From contig CAZTTG010000021.1 in assembly GCA_964615935.1 (NCBI GenBank), positions 13,072 through 77,071 of the forward strand: 64,000 nt of DNA, written 5' to 3'. Below the pieces are notes generated by a model. That model did no database searches, had not been told where the DNA came from, and saw only the letters and a program-made list of their open reading frames with translations. Positions 8,081 to 16,669 of this stretch are shown one piece after another. Position 1 is the stretch's first letter. Each line of letters starts with the position of its first letter. Origin of the DNA: CAZTTG01 sp964615935 (GTDB taxonomy: Bacteria; Planctomycetota; UBA1135; GCA-002686595). A program made the translations under genes and the position numbers.

Positions 8081-10786
8081 ATGAAGCGTATGCCGAGAAC
8101 GGTCGTGGGCCTGGTGGCCCTGGTCTCGATCCTGGCGGTGCCGACCCGAGACGCTCGGGCTCAGACGCCCGCGCACCGAGCCGAGCAACTCAAGCGGATC
8201 TCCCTCGGCGAGAAACCCGGCTCCCCGCTGTCACCACCGGCGGATTCCACCGGCCCCCCTCCCGGCCCGGTTCGCTCCATCGCCGAGTGGGAGGAGTCGG
8301 AGGGGATCATCCTCGACAACTACTGGAAGAACGCGGATACGGTCCGAGAGATGCAGCTCCACAACCTGGTGTACATCCAGGTGAACCACGTGGCTGCGCG
8401 GGACGTCTGGATCGACTTCCTGAACAACAACTCGATCCCGCTCACCAACATCCGCTTCCTCATGATCCCGTGCGACGCCGGGTCCATGCGGGACTGTGCC
8501 CCCTGGTTCATCTGGGACGGCAACAACGAGATGGGGATCGTGAACAACACCTGTTGGGGCGGGGCTCTGCCCCTGGACGACCAGGTCCCCAGGAAGTTCG
8601 CCGAGAGGTGGGGCGTTCCCTACTACGAGCCCGATCCGAAGATCTTCAGCGAGGGAGGCAACTTCTATCCGAACGGCTACGGGGTGGCGTTCTGCTCCAC
8701 CTTCGTGTTCCAGGACAACAAGAACAAGTCGAAGGCGATCACCGACTCCCTGTTCAGGGACTACCTGGGCATCGAGCACCTGCGCACGCCCGCGCCCAGC
8801 TCCATCTGGCACCACGACACCTGGGGCAAGCCGGCCAACCCCGAGACCATGATCGTGGTGCAGTGGCCCGATACCCACGCCAGCTTCCCGGTCGGCGAGG
8901 GCATGGCCGCCTACTACGAGACCCTGCAGAGCCCGTGGGGAGGGCCCTACGATATCCATCGCCTGCCCATGTTCGAGATCTGGTTGCCGAGCTGGGGCTG
9001 GACCTTCAAGCCGTACATGAACTCGGTGATCTCGAACGAGAGGGTCTACGTTCCCATCACCCATTCGCCGGACGACCAGATCGCCCTGGGGGTGTTCCAG
9101 GCGGCCTTCCCCGGCTACGAGATCGTGGGGGTGGACTTTCACGAGAGCCTGTGGATGGCCTCGCTCCACTGCGCCACGAAGAACATCATGCGGCGCGATC
9201 CCATCCGCATCTACCCGCTCCCGCCCCGGGACACCGAGGACTCGAGCTCCGACTACCGCGTCACGGCGGAGGTGATCCCACCCAACGGTTTCAACCTGCT
9301 CGCGGGCCATCCGGCGATTCGGTGGACCAACACCGGTGGCGCGCCCTTCAACGCCCTGGTGATGAGTCCCACCGCTCAGGCCGACGAGTACGAGGCCTTC
9401 ATTCCGGCGCAGCCCCAGCGGACCACGGTCTCCTTCTTCGTGGAGGCCATGGACGACGGCGGGCGCTCGGCCACCTACCCCCTGGTGACGCCCGACGGCA
9501 TGATGAGCTTCGAGGTGAGGCCGGACGTGGAGGCGCCTGTGCTCTCGCGCTTCATCCCCACCCGCAGCGCCGCGGCCAGCCAGTGGCCGCCGTCGATCCG
9601 AACCCTGTGCAAGGACGACATGGCGACCCCCGAGGTCTGCGTGGAGTACGCCATCAACGGAGTTTTGCAGCCGGACGTCCTCCTGTCGCGCGAGGAGCTG
9701 TGCTACTGGTATGACGGCGAGCTGGCCGGGGCCGTCTCTGCCGGCGATCTGGTGACCTACCGGATCGTCGGCACGGACAAGGCCGCCTCCGCGAACAGCG
9801 CCGCCCTTCCCGTGCTCGGCCAGGTTCATTGCCCAGTGGTCGCATCGGAGGAGGCGGTGGGGATCGTGAACCTCAGCTCGCGCTCGTACACGGCGCCCTT
9901 CCTGCGGGAGGCGCTGGGCGGCCTGGGCGTCCCCCATCACTACTACGCGGAGTGGCCGGCGGACCTCGATCGCCACGACGTCTGGTTCATCATCCTGGGC
10001 ACCTTCGCCTTCAATCACATCCTGACCTCGAGCCAGGCCGACGAGATCGTGGCCGCGCTCCGGGCGGGCAAGAGCATCTACCTGGAAGGCGGCGACACAT
10101 GGTGCTACGACCCGGAGAAGGACGCGCTGCAGCCGTGGTTCGGGGTTCAGGCGATCAAGAGGGGTGGGAGCCTTCCCGCCGTGACTGGTGTGGCCGGGTC
10201 CATCATGGACGGCATCCAGCTCGGCTATGGGAGGGAGTGCGAGCAGATCTGCATCGATCGGATTGCGAACCTCAGCCCGGCCGAGCTCCTCTTCCATGAC
10301 AACAAGAGCAAGGGGCTCGCGGTCCTGTACGACGCGGGCGGATACCGCGCCATCGCCAGCGGCTTCCCCCTCGGCGGTCTCAGCGACGAAGCGTGGCCGG
10401 AGAGCCGCAAGGAGATCCTGCTGCGCTACCTCGAGTTCTTCGGGGTGCGCCGAGCCCGGCTGATGGCGACGGCGTCGGCATCCCCAGGCGCTCGGGTGCC
10501 GGTGCGGATCGAGGGGGCCCCGGGCAGCTCCTACGTCCTCCTGGCCTCCTGGGCGGAGGACCACACCCAGGTCCCCGGCTTGGGCCTCCTACGCCTGGCC
10601 AGGTCCGATTTCTTCATCGTCGACCGCGGCAAGTTCCTCGCCAGCGGCTCCGTCGAGGTCCCGCTCTCCATTCCCTCCGACCCGACCCTGGTCGGCCGCG
10701 AGCTCCACCTGCAGGCCGTGGCCGGGCCGGTCATCGCCCCCGGCCAGGCGGCGCTCACCAACCGCGACATCCTGACGATCCGGTAG
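8081..10786 (+). CDS. Secreted agmatine/peptidyl-arginine deiminase-fold protein, paralogue 3
   Basis: The 901-residue, more diverged paralogue starts at ATG 8081 with a signal peptide (MKRMPRTVVGLVALVSILAV, cleavage near ARA-Q). The catalytic positions persist: R137-D138 in MRDCAPWF, GGNFYPNG, HHDTWGK and C364. The surroundings of the Cys have changed from ALHCRTRN to SLHCATKN, and the residues before the Arg-Asp pair also differ. This copy may therefore have another substrate preference. The later domains match the other two copies, including IYLEGGDTWCYD and the identical terminal NRDILTIR. Placement right after the LytS/LytR pair suggests shared control. The next gene is convergent and begins only 22 bases beyond the stop. 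Confidence 0.85.
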   Translation: MKRMPRTVVGLVALVSILAVPTRDARAQTPAHRAEQLKRISLGEKPGSPLSPPADSTGPPPGPVRSIAEWEESEGIILDNYWKNADTVREMQLHNLVYIQVNHVAARDVWIDFLNNNSIPLTNIRFLMIPCDAGSMRDCAPWFIWDGNNEMGIVNNTCWGGALPLDDQVPRKFAERWGVPYYEPDPKIFSEGGNFYPNGYGVAFCSTFVFQDNKNKSKAITDSLFRDYLGIEHLRTPAPSSIWHHDTWGKPANPETMIVVQWPDTHASFPVGEGMAAYYETLQSPWGGPYDIHRLPMFEIWLPSWGWTFKPYMNSVISNERVYVPITHSPDDQIALGVFQAAFPGYEIVGVDFHESLWMASLHCATKNIMRRDPIRIYPLPPRDTEDSSSDYRVTAEVIPPNGFNLLAGHPAIRWTNTGGAPFNALVMSPTAQADEYEAFIPAQPQRTTVSFFVEAMDDGGRSATYPLVTPDGMMSFEVRPDVEAPVLSRFIPTRSAAASQWPPSIRTLCKDDMATPEVCVEYAINGVLQPDVLLSREELCYWYDGELAGAVSAGDLVTYRIVGTDKAASANSAALPVLGQVHCPVVASEEAVGIVNLSSRSYTAPFLREALGGLGVPHHYYAEWPADLDRHDVWFIILGTFAFNHILTSSQADEIVAALRAGKSIYLEGGDTWCYDPEKDALQPWFGVQAIKRGGSLPAVTGVAGSIMDGIQLGYGRECEQICIDRIANLSPAELLFHDNKSKGLAVLYDAGGYRAIASGFPLGGLSDEAWPESRKEILLRYLEFFGVRRARLMATASASPGARVPVRIEGAPGSSYVLLASWAEDHTQVPGLGLLRLARSDFFIVDRGKFLASGSVEVPLSIPSDPTLVGRELHLQAVAGPVIAPGQAALTNRDILTIR

Positions 10787-10808
10787 CGGGCAGGAGCCGG
10801 CGCTCGCC

Positions 10809-11159
10809 TCAGGCCGAGCGGATCATGATCAGGAGCATCTTGAACCGCTCGACGGCCTTCAGCGCGTGGGGCTCGTTCGCGGGCATGACGATCGCATCGC
10901 CCTGCTTCAGGCGATGGACCGCGCCCGAGATGGTGATCTCCGCCTCGCCGTCGAGGACGTGGACCATGGCGTCGAAGGGGGCGGTGTGCTCGCTGAGGCC
11001 CTGCGAGCGGTCGAAGGCGAAGAGCGTCACCGTGCCGACCTGCTTCTTGACCAGGGTTCGGCTCACCACCGCTCCATCCTGGTACTCCGCGAGATCGGCC
11101 AGGGGGGCCGCCTGGGCGACCAGCTCGCAACGGTCCTTTTCGGGTCCCTTGTCTTCCAC
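10809..11159 (-). CDS. Small cupin-domain protein
   Basis: The 116-residue single-domain cupin has the two conserved beta-strand motifs. The first is the HTAPFDAMVHVLDGEAEI stretch and the second is GDAIVMPANEPHAL, where G-D, P and H fit the family pattern. The possible metal ligands of motif 1 are incomplete: one His and one Asp, with no HxH pair. Metal binding is therefore doubtful. Start is GTG at 11159 with GAGG six bases upstream. It lies nine bases downstream of the DUF1028 gene on the same strand, so the two are probably co-transcribed. Such small cupins often bind ligands or tune other enzymes; no specific role can be read here. Confidence 0.8.
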   Translation of the reverse strand: MEDKGPEKDRCELVAQAAPLADLAEYQDGAVVSRTLVKKQVGTVTLFAFDRSQGLSEHTAPFDAMVHVLDGEAEITISGAVHRLKQGDAIVMPANEPHALKAVERFKMLLIMIRSA

Positions 11160-11168
11160 GTGCGGTCC

Positions 11169-12152
11169 TCAATCGGTACGGGTTCGTCTCAGGATCTCAT
11201 CGGCGGTCGGACGATCGATCAGGCCGGAGTTCGGCAGGCGGTCGAGGAGCTCCATCCAGCTCGCCTCGGCCTCGAAGACGCGCCGGAATCGGGGGAGCGC
11301 CTCCTCCAGATGGCCCCCGGTCGCCAGGGTGAGGGCGTTCCAGAACACGATCTCAAGGTTGGTGGGATCGAGCTCGGAGGCCTTGGCGTACTCGGTCAGG
11401 GCCGCCTGCATGTCGTCCCGCTCCATGGCCGCATCCCCGGCGTTCATGTGCTCGTAGGCCAGGTGCACTCGGTAGAGGCGGCGGAGCTCCTCGACCGGGC
11501 GGGGATGGTCCTCAACGCGTAGGTCGATCAGGCGGTCCTTCCAGATCCGCCCGCTCGAGCGGGCGCCGACGACGAGGATGGCGGCGGACTGCTGGCCGCG
11601 GATGTCCCCGCCCGCGGCCTGCCCGGCTTCCAGGGCGGCCAGCAGCCGCTCCGCAAAGGGAGCCTCGGCCGACCGCCAGGCGCGCGCCATGGCGAGGACG
11701 ACCCGATCGTTGAGCATCATGTTGGCCTGCACGCTGAAGCCCTCGCCCGTCTCGTGGTCGGCCTCCGCGATGCAGCGCGAGCCCGTATGCGCCGCGACCC
11801 GACCGCTGGCATCCACCAGGGCCACCTGGCGCAGCGCCTCGCCGGGGTCGGATCGGACGAGCTCGGCCAGGGCCTCCTCGGCGGGCAGGCCCGAGCGCAT
11901 CAGCTCCAGCCCGCGGGGCCCGAAGGCGGCGTTGACCAGCGACTGGGTGGCCACCGCGCCCACGCCCGCCTCGGCCCAGGGCACGGTGGTGCCGACGCTG
12001 AACTTGTGGGACTGGACGGCGACTCCGAGCTGGCCCGTCGCGGGATCACGGGCGACGATCGAATAGGTGTGGACCGGTCGCTGCACGGGGGACTCCGCCG
12101 GGATGGTGGCGCAGCCGGCGATGGCGAGCAAGGGCAGGAGGGAGCGGTTCAC
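11169..12152 (-). CDS. DUF1028-family lipoprotein with C-terminal TPR-like region
   Basis: The 327-residue protein starts at GTG 12152, with GAGG upstream, and opens with a lipoprotein signal (PLLAIAGC, Cys at about residue 14). Residues ~28-225 match DUF1028, an Ntn-hydrolase-like fold: HTYSIVARDPATGQLGVAVQ, then TQSLVNAAFGPRGLELM and GFSVQANMM. Residues ~230-327 look like one or two TPR helices pairs (ALTEYAKASELDPTN). DUF1028 proteins have no assigned reaction. An in-frame extension runs upstream to 12476, but it is Pro/Arg-rich low-complexity sequence and I excluded it. It probably forms an operon with the cupin gene that follows. Confidence 0.82.
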   Translation of the reverse strand: MNRSLLPLLAIAGCATIPAESPVQRPVHTYSIVARDPATGQLGVAVQSHKFSVGTTVPWAEAGVGAVATQSLVNAAFGPRGLELMRSGLPAEEALAELVRSDPGEALRQVALVDASGRVAAHTGSRCIAEADHETGEGFSVQANMMLNDRVVLAMARAWRSAEAPFAERLLAALEAGQAAGGDIRGQQSAAILVVGARSSGRIWKDRLIDLRVEDHPRPVEELRRLYRVHLAYEHMNAGDAAMERDDMQAALTEYAKASELDPTNLEIVFWNALTLATGGHLEEALPRFRRVFEAEASWMELLDRLPNSGLIDRPTADEILRRTRTD

Positions 12153-12519
12153 GGGGAGCCTCGTGGCGGGGCGGGGGGGATGGAGCCTCGCGTGGGCGGG
12201 ATCGGGGGATCTGGGCGGTCGGGAGGGTAGCGTGGGGGCCGACGGGAGTCTCCGAAGGACGCGCCATCCATCCCCAGCCCCCACCCACCCGGGGATTGCC
12301 GGCCCGGCCGTCGGTTGCGGAGAAACCCGGGAGATTCTGGGGTTCCCCGGATCTTCCAGCGGCGCGGGAGCACCGGGGCACCAGCCAGCCCCGCCGGCCC
12401 CGGCCCCCCTGGCTCGTCCGGCCCCGGGCCGTGGCGGCGCCTGCGGAGCAGGCGCCCCGAGGCGGATCTGGGGCATGCCTGGGCGGACAGGGGCGGAGCC
12501 CCGCTAGAATCTCCGCCCC
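12153..12519. other. Divergent intergenic region upstream of bioB
   Basis: This 367-base gap separates the minus-strand DUF1028 lipoprotein gene from the plus-strand biotin operon, so it should carry promoters in both directions. It is very GC-rich with several short self-complementary patches. I looked for a BirA-type operator (TTGTAAACC with its inverted partner) and saw none, and no BioR- or BioQ-like palindrome stands out. The only promoter-like element I support is the TAGAAT just before bioB. Confidence 0.5.
12505..12510 (+). promoter_or_regulatory. Candidate -10 element (TAGAAT) of bioB, leaderless arrangement
   Basis: TAGAAT lies nine bases before the bioB ATG at 12520. A start site seven to ten bases downstream would fall at or just before the ATG, giving a leaderless or near-leaderless message. 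This agrees with the lack of a Shine-Dalgarno sequence before bioB. No clear -35 is visible. The same hexamer sits six bases before the ATG at 33405. Confidence 0.4.
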
Positions 12520-13488
12520 ATGTCCGCGCCCATCCGCACCGCCGATCGACCCCGCCTGGAGGAGGTCGAGGCCCTCCTCGAGCGCCCCCTGCTCGAGCTG
12601 GTCTTCGAGGCCGCCTCCGTGCACCGGCGCCACCACGATCCGCGCAAGGTGCAGTGCTCGCAACTCCTGAACATCCAGTCGGGTGGCTGCTCCGAGGACT
12701 GCTCCTACTGCTCGCAGAGCGCCCACCACGATACGCCCGTCGAGCCCACCCCCATGCCGTCGCCGGAGGAGGTCCTGGCCGAGGCTCGGAAGGCCCGCGC
12801 CGGCGGCGCCGACCGCTTCTGCATGGGGGCCGCCTGGCGCGCGGTGGAGGACGGCGAGGACTTCGAGCGCGTTCTCGAGATGGTGCGCGGGGTCAAGGGC
12901 CTGGGGCTCGAGACCTGCGTCACCCTGGGCATGCTGAACCGCGAGCAGGCGCGACGCCTGAGGGAGGCCGGGCTCGACTACTACAACCACAACCTCGACA
13001 CCGGCCGCAGCCACTACGAGAGCATCGTCACCACCCACGACTTCGACGACCGGCTGGAGACCCTGCAGGTGGTTCGTCAGGCCGGCCTGCGGGTGTGCTG
13101 CGGCGGGATCCTCGGCATGGGCGAGAGCCGGAAGGCGCGCGCCGAGCTCCTGTGGGAGCTGGCCGCGCTCGACCCCCCGCCCGAGACGGTCCCCATCAAC
13201 GCGCTGGTCCCCATCGAAGGCACTCCCCTCGCGGACGCCGAACCGCTCGACTGGACCGAGCTGGTGCGCGCCGTGGCCGCGGTGCGGATCCTGATGCCCG
13301 GCTCGGTCGTGCGCCTCAGCGCGGGAAGGGCCCGGCTCGGCGAGCCGACCCAGGCGCTGTGCTTCCTGGCGGGCGCGGGCTCGATCTTCATCGGCGACGA
13401 GCTCCTCACCACGCCCAACCCCGAGCCCCACACCGACGCCGCGCTCCTGGACAAGCTGGGCCTGGTGGCGGTCGGGGGGGACGGCTGA
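12520..13488 (+). CDS. bioB: Biotin synthase
   Basis: BioB is a radical-SAM enzyme that inserts sulfur into dethiobiotin to make biotin. The 322-residue length is typical. The radical-SAM cysteines are C57, C61 and C64 in GCSEDCSYCSQS, and YYNHNLDT and GGILGMGES are standard BioB motifs. The conserved Arg of the [2Fe-2S] site is in VVRLSAGR. It is the first gene of the operon bioB-bioFD-bioA; the next start lies seven bases beyond its stop. Start is ATG 12520, probably on a leaderless message. Confidence 0.97.
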   Translation: MSAPIRTADRPRLEEVEALLERPLLELVFEAASVHRRHHDPRKVQCSQLLNIQSGGCSEDCSYCSQSAHHDTPVEPTPMPSPEEVLAEARKARAGGADRFCMGAAWRAVEDGEDFERVLEMVRGVKGLGLETCVTLGMLNREQARRLREAGLDYYNHNLDTGRSHYESIVTTHDFDDRLETLQVVRQAGLRVCCGGILGMGESRKARAELLWELAALDPPPETVPINALVPIEGTPLADAEPLDWTELVRAVAAVRILMPGSVVRLSAGRARLGEPTQALCFLAGAGSIFIGDELLTTPNPEPHTDAALLDKLGLVAVGGDG

Positions 13489-13495
13489 GACCTCC

Positions 13496-15343
13496 GTGGA
13501 CCTGGACCGCGCGCTGGCCGAGGAGATGAGCCGGTGGGAGGCCGCCGGTCTGCGCCGCGTGCTCTCGCCGGCGAGCGCACCGAGGGACGGCGGCGACTTC
13601 ACCAGCAACGACTACCACGGCCTGTCGGTGCACCCGGCGGTGATCGATGCCGCGCGCGAGGCTCTGGCCGAGGGCGGAGCGGGCGGCCGCGCCTCGCGCC
13701 TGCTCGGCGGTGGAACGCGGCTCGAGGGCGAGCTGGAAGAGCTGGCGGCCGACTGGCTGGGAAGCGAGGCGGCCCTCTTCTTCCCCAGCGGTTACCAGGC
13801 CAATCTCGGCCTGCTCACCGCCCTGGCCGGACCGGGCGATGCGTTGCTCTCCGACGAGCTCAACCACTCGTCGCTGATCGACGGGGCCCGGCTCTCGCGG
13901 GCTCGGGTGCGGACCTTCCGCCACAAGGACGTCGAGGAGCTGGATCGCCTGCTGGAGGGCGCGGCCGCCGCCCGCCGCCGCCTGGTCGTCACCGAGAGCG
14001 TCTTCAGCATGGACGGCGACCTCGCGCCCCTCGAGAAGATGCACGAGCTGTGCGAGGCGCGCGACGCCTGGCTGGTGGTCGACGAGGCGCACGCCGCCGG
14101 GCTCCTGGGCCCCGAGGGGAGCGGCGCCTGGGGCGCCCTCGGCCGCCCTCGCGATTCGGCGCCGCGCCTCGCCGCCCGCGTGATCACCGGCGGCAAGGCG
14201 CTCGGCGTCTGCGGCGCCGTGGTCTGCGGAAGCCGCGCCCTGCGCGAGCACCTGCTCAACCGAGCGCGGCAGCTCATGTACACCACCGCCAGCTCGCCCG
14301 CGGTGGTCGCCGCCTTCAGCGCCTCGATCGAGCTGCTCCGCGGAGGGGAGATCGAGATCGAGCTCCCCCTGGAGCGCGCGCGCGCCCTGGCGGAAGCCCT
14401 CGATCTCCCGCGGCCCGCGGCGGGCATCGTTCCGCTCGTGCTGGGCGCGGAGGAGGCCGCCATGGCGGCCGAGCGCGAGCTGGCCTCGCAGGGCTTCTCG
14501 GTGCGCGCCGTGCGGCCGCCGACCATTCCGCCGGGCACCTCGCGCCTGCGCATCGTCTGCCACGCCTACAACCGGACCGCGGACGTCGACCGGCTGGCGG
14601 CGATCCTCGTCGACGTCCGGGGCCGACTCCCGCGCGCTCTCGGGGCCGCGCCGGAGCCCGCTCGGGAGCGAAGGGCGCCCGCGCTCGTCGTCGCCGGGAC
14701 CGACACGGGCATCGGCAAGACCGTGATCTCCGCCCTGCTCCTGCGCACGGCGCGCCGGCTGGGCCCGGGGCGCTACTGGAAGCCGGTGCAGACCGGCGAC
14801 GACAGCGACACCGCCGAGGTCGCCCGCCTGGCGGAGCTGCCGCCGGGCGAGCTGCCTCCGCCCGCCTTCCACTTCGCCCTCCCCGCCTCGCCCCACGAGG
14901 CCGCGGCCGCCGAGGGGGCGGCGGTCTCGATCGATTCCCTCGAGGGCGAGCTCGAGCGGCTGCGCCGCGAGCAGCCCGACGCTCCCCTCCTGGTCGAGCT
15001 CGCCGGCGGCCTGCAGGTGCCCCTGACCCCGGACTTCACCCAGATCGACTGGCTCGCCCGCCTCCGCCTGCCGCTCGTGCTCGTCGCCCGGTCCGGGCTG
15101 GGCACGCTCAACCACACATTGCTCTCGCTCGAGGCCCTGCGGGCTCGGCACCTCGACCCGCTGGCCCTCTTCCTGGTCGGCCCGCCGCACCCGTCCAACC
15201 GCGAGACCCTCCGCCGCCTCGGCGGGGTCGAGGCGGTGCTCCAGCTGCCCGAGCTGGAACCGCCCGGCGCCGCCGCCTTCGACCGCTGGCTGGACGCGCA
15301 GGACCTCGGGGCGGTCCTGGATGCGCTCGCACCCGAGCCGTAG
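13496..15343 (+). CDS. bioFD: Fused 8-amino-7-oxononanoate synthase / dethiobiotin synthetase
   Basis: The single 615-residue chain carries two biotin enzymes. Residues ~1-380 are BioF, a PLP enzyme that joins pimeloyl thioester and alanine: NDYHGLSVHP, then VVDEAHAAGLLG and the PLP lysine K234 in ITGGKALG. Residues ~395-615 are BioD, which closes the ureido ring with ATP and CO2: the P-loop GTDTGIGKT at ~400-408 and YWKPVQTG just after it. The junction (~380-395) is an Arg/Ala/Pro-rich linker. Start is GTG 13496. Its neighbours supply the steps before (BioA, between the BioF and BioD steps) and after (BioB). No stop or frame change separates the halves. Confidence 0.95.
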   Translation: MDLDRALAEEMSRWEAAGLRRVLSPASAPRDGGDFTSNDYHGLSVHPAVIDAAREALAEGGAGGRASRLLGGGTRLEGELEELAADWLGSEAALFFPSGYQANLGLLTALAGPGDALLSDELNHSSLIDGARLSRARVRTFRHKDVEELDRLLEGAAAARRRLVVTESVFSMDGDLAPLEKMHELCEARDAWLVVDEAHAAGLLGPEGSGAWGALGRPRDSAPRLAARVITGGKALGVCGAVVCGSRALREHLLNRARQLMYTTASSPAVVAAFSASIELLRGGEIEIELPLERARALAEALDLPRPAAGIVPLVLGAEEAAMAAERELASQGFSVRAVRPPTIPPGTSRLRIVCHAYNRTADVDRLAAILVDVRGRLPRALGAAPEPARERRAPALVVAGTDTGIGKTVISALLLRTARRLGPGRYWKPVQTGDDSDTAEVARLAELPPGELPPPAFHFALPASPHEAAAAEGAAVSIDSLEGELERLRREQPDAPLLVELAGGLQVPLTPDFTQIDWLARLRLPLVLVARSGLGTLNHTLLSLEALRARHLDPLALFLVGPPHPSNRETLRRLGGVEAVLQLPELEPPGAAAFDRWLDAQDLGAVLDALAPEP

Positions 15344-15356
15344 CCCCGGGGGCGCC

Positions 15357-16634
15357 ATGTCCGCGAACGAGAACCTCACCGACCGCGACGCCCAGGTCTC
15401 CTGGCACCCCTACACCCAGCACGCCCTCGAGCCCGCGCCCCTGCCGGTCCGCTCCGCCCGGGGCGCCGTGCTGGTGCTGGAGGACGGCCGCGAGCTGATC
15501 GACGCCATCTCGTCCTGGTGGGCCATCCTGCACGGACACGCGGAACCGCGCCTGCTCGAGGTCATGGCGGCCCAGGCGCGCGAGCTCGACCACGTCCTCT
15601 TCGCCGGCTGCACCCACGAGCCGGCGGTGCGGCTCGCCGAGAGCTTGATCGAGGTGGCCCCCGAGGGGCTCTCGCGGGTCTTCTTCTCCGACAACGGCTC
15701 CACCGCGGTGGAGGTGGCCCTCAAGATGGTCTTTCAGGGCTGGGTCCACCGGGGAGAGGAGCAGCGGCGGACCTTCGTGGCCCTGGAGGGCGCCTATCAC
15801 GGCGACACCTTCGGAGCCATGGCCATCGGCGATCCCGAGCCCTTCTTCCGCCCCTTCGAGCCGCTGCTCTTCCGGGCCCGGCGGGTCCCGGCGAGGCTGG
15901 ATCGGGTCGAGCGGGCCTTCGACGAGCTCGGCGAGGAGGCCGCCGGGATCATCCTCGAACCCCTGCTGCAGGCGGCGGGCGGGATGATCCTGCACGGGGC
16001 GGACTTCCTGCGGGGTGTGCGCGCGGCCTGCGATCGGCGCGGGCTGCCGCTCATCGCCGATGAGGTCATGACCGGCTTCGGCCGCACCGGGGCCCTCTTC
16101 GCCTGCGGCAAGGCCGGCATCGCGCCGGACCTCATGTGCCTCTCCAAGGGCCTGACCGGCGGAATCCTGCCGCTGGCGGCGACCCTGGCGCGCGAGGAGC
16201 TCTTCGAGGCGTTCCTCTCTTCCAATCGCGGCCGGGCCTTCTTCCACGGCCACACCTTCACGGCCCACCCGGTGGGCTGCGCGGTGGCCCTGGCCTCGCT
16301 GGAGCTGTGCCGGGAGAGGGACGTCCCGGCGCGCCTGGAGGCGATCGGCGCGCGCATCCAGGCGCGCATCGGCGAGCTCGAGCCGTCCCTCGCCCCCGCG
16401 GTGCGCCGGATCGGCGGGGTGGTGGCCTTCGACCTGCCGACGCCCGAGGGCGGGACCCGCGGCTACCTGGCCGAGCGGGCGCCCCGGCTGCGGCGGGAGG
16501 CGATCGAGCGCGGGGTGCTGCTGCGGCCCCTGGGCGACGTGCTCTACGCCATGCCCCCCGCCTGCACGCGCCCCGAGCAGTGCGATCGGATCGCGCAGGT
16601 CATGGTGGAGCTGGCCCGCCTGACCGACGACTGA
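15357..16634 (+). CDS. bioA: Adenosylmethionine-8-amino-7-oxononanoate aminotransferase
   Basis: BioA is a PLP aminotransferase that uses S-adenosylmethionine as amino donor to make diaminopelargonic acid. The 425-residue protein has the BioA signature SWHPYTQH near the N-terminus, SSWWAILHGH, FFSDNGSTAVEVALKM and the PLP lysine K264 in LSKGLTGG. Start is ATG 15357, shortly after the bioFD stop at 15343, in a tight operon. The operon thus covers all four late steps. The genes for pimeloyl formation (bioC, bioH, bioW or bioI) are not in this window. Confidence 0.96.
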   Translation: MSANENLTDRDAQVSWHPYTQHALEPAPLPVRSARGAVLVLEDGRELIDAISSWWAILHGHAEPRLLEVMAAQARELDHVLFAGCTHEPAVRLAESLIEVAPEGLSRVFFSDNGSTAVEVALKMVFQGWVHRGEEQRRTFVALEGAYHGDTFGAMAIGDPEPFFRPFEPLLFRARRVPARLDRVERAFDELGEEAAGIILEPLLQAAGGMILHGADFLRGVRAACDRRGLPLIADEVMTGFGRTGALFACGKAGIAPDLMCLSKGLTGGILPLAATLAREELFEAFLSSNRGRAFFHGHTFTAHPVGCAVALASLELCRERDVPARLEAIGARIQARIGELEPSLAPAVRRIGGVVAFDLPTPEGGTRGYLAERAPRLRREAIERGVLLRPLGDVLYAMPPACTRPEQCDRIAQVMVELARLTDD

Positions 16635-16669
16635 GAAGGCCGGGATCGGCCTCGAGCACCAGCGCCCCT

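Noticed and set aside
12153..12476. Upstream extension of the DUF1028 gene
   Set aside because: The added residues are low-complexity, and GTG 12152 begins a proper lipoprotein signal with a ribosome site.
12153..12519. BirA, BioR or BioQ operator in front of the biotin operon
   Set aside because: No palindrome matching the known operators was seen; only generic GC-rich self-complementary patches.
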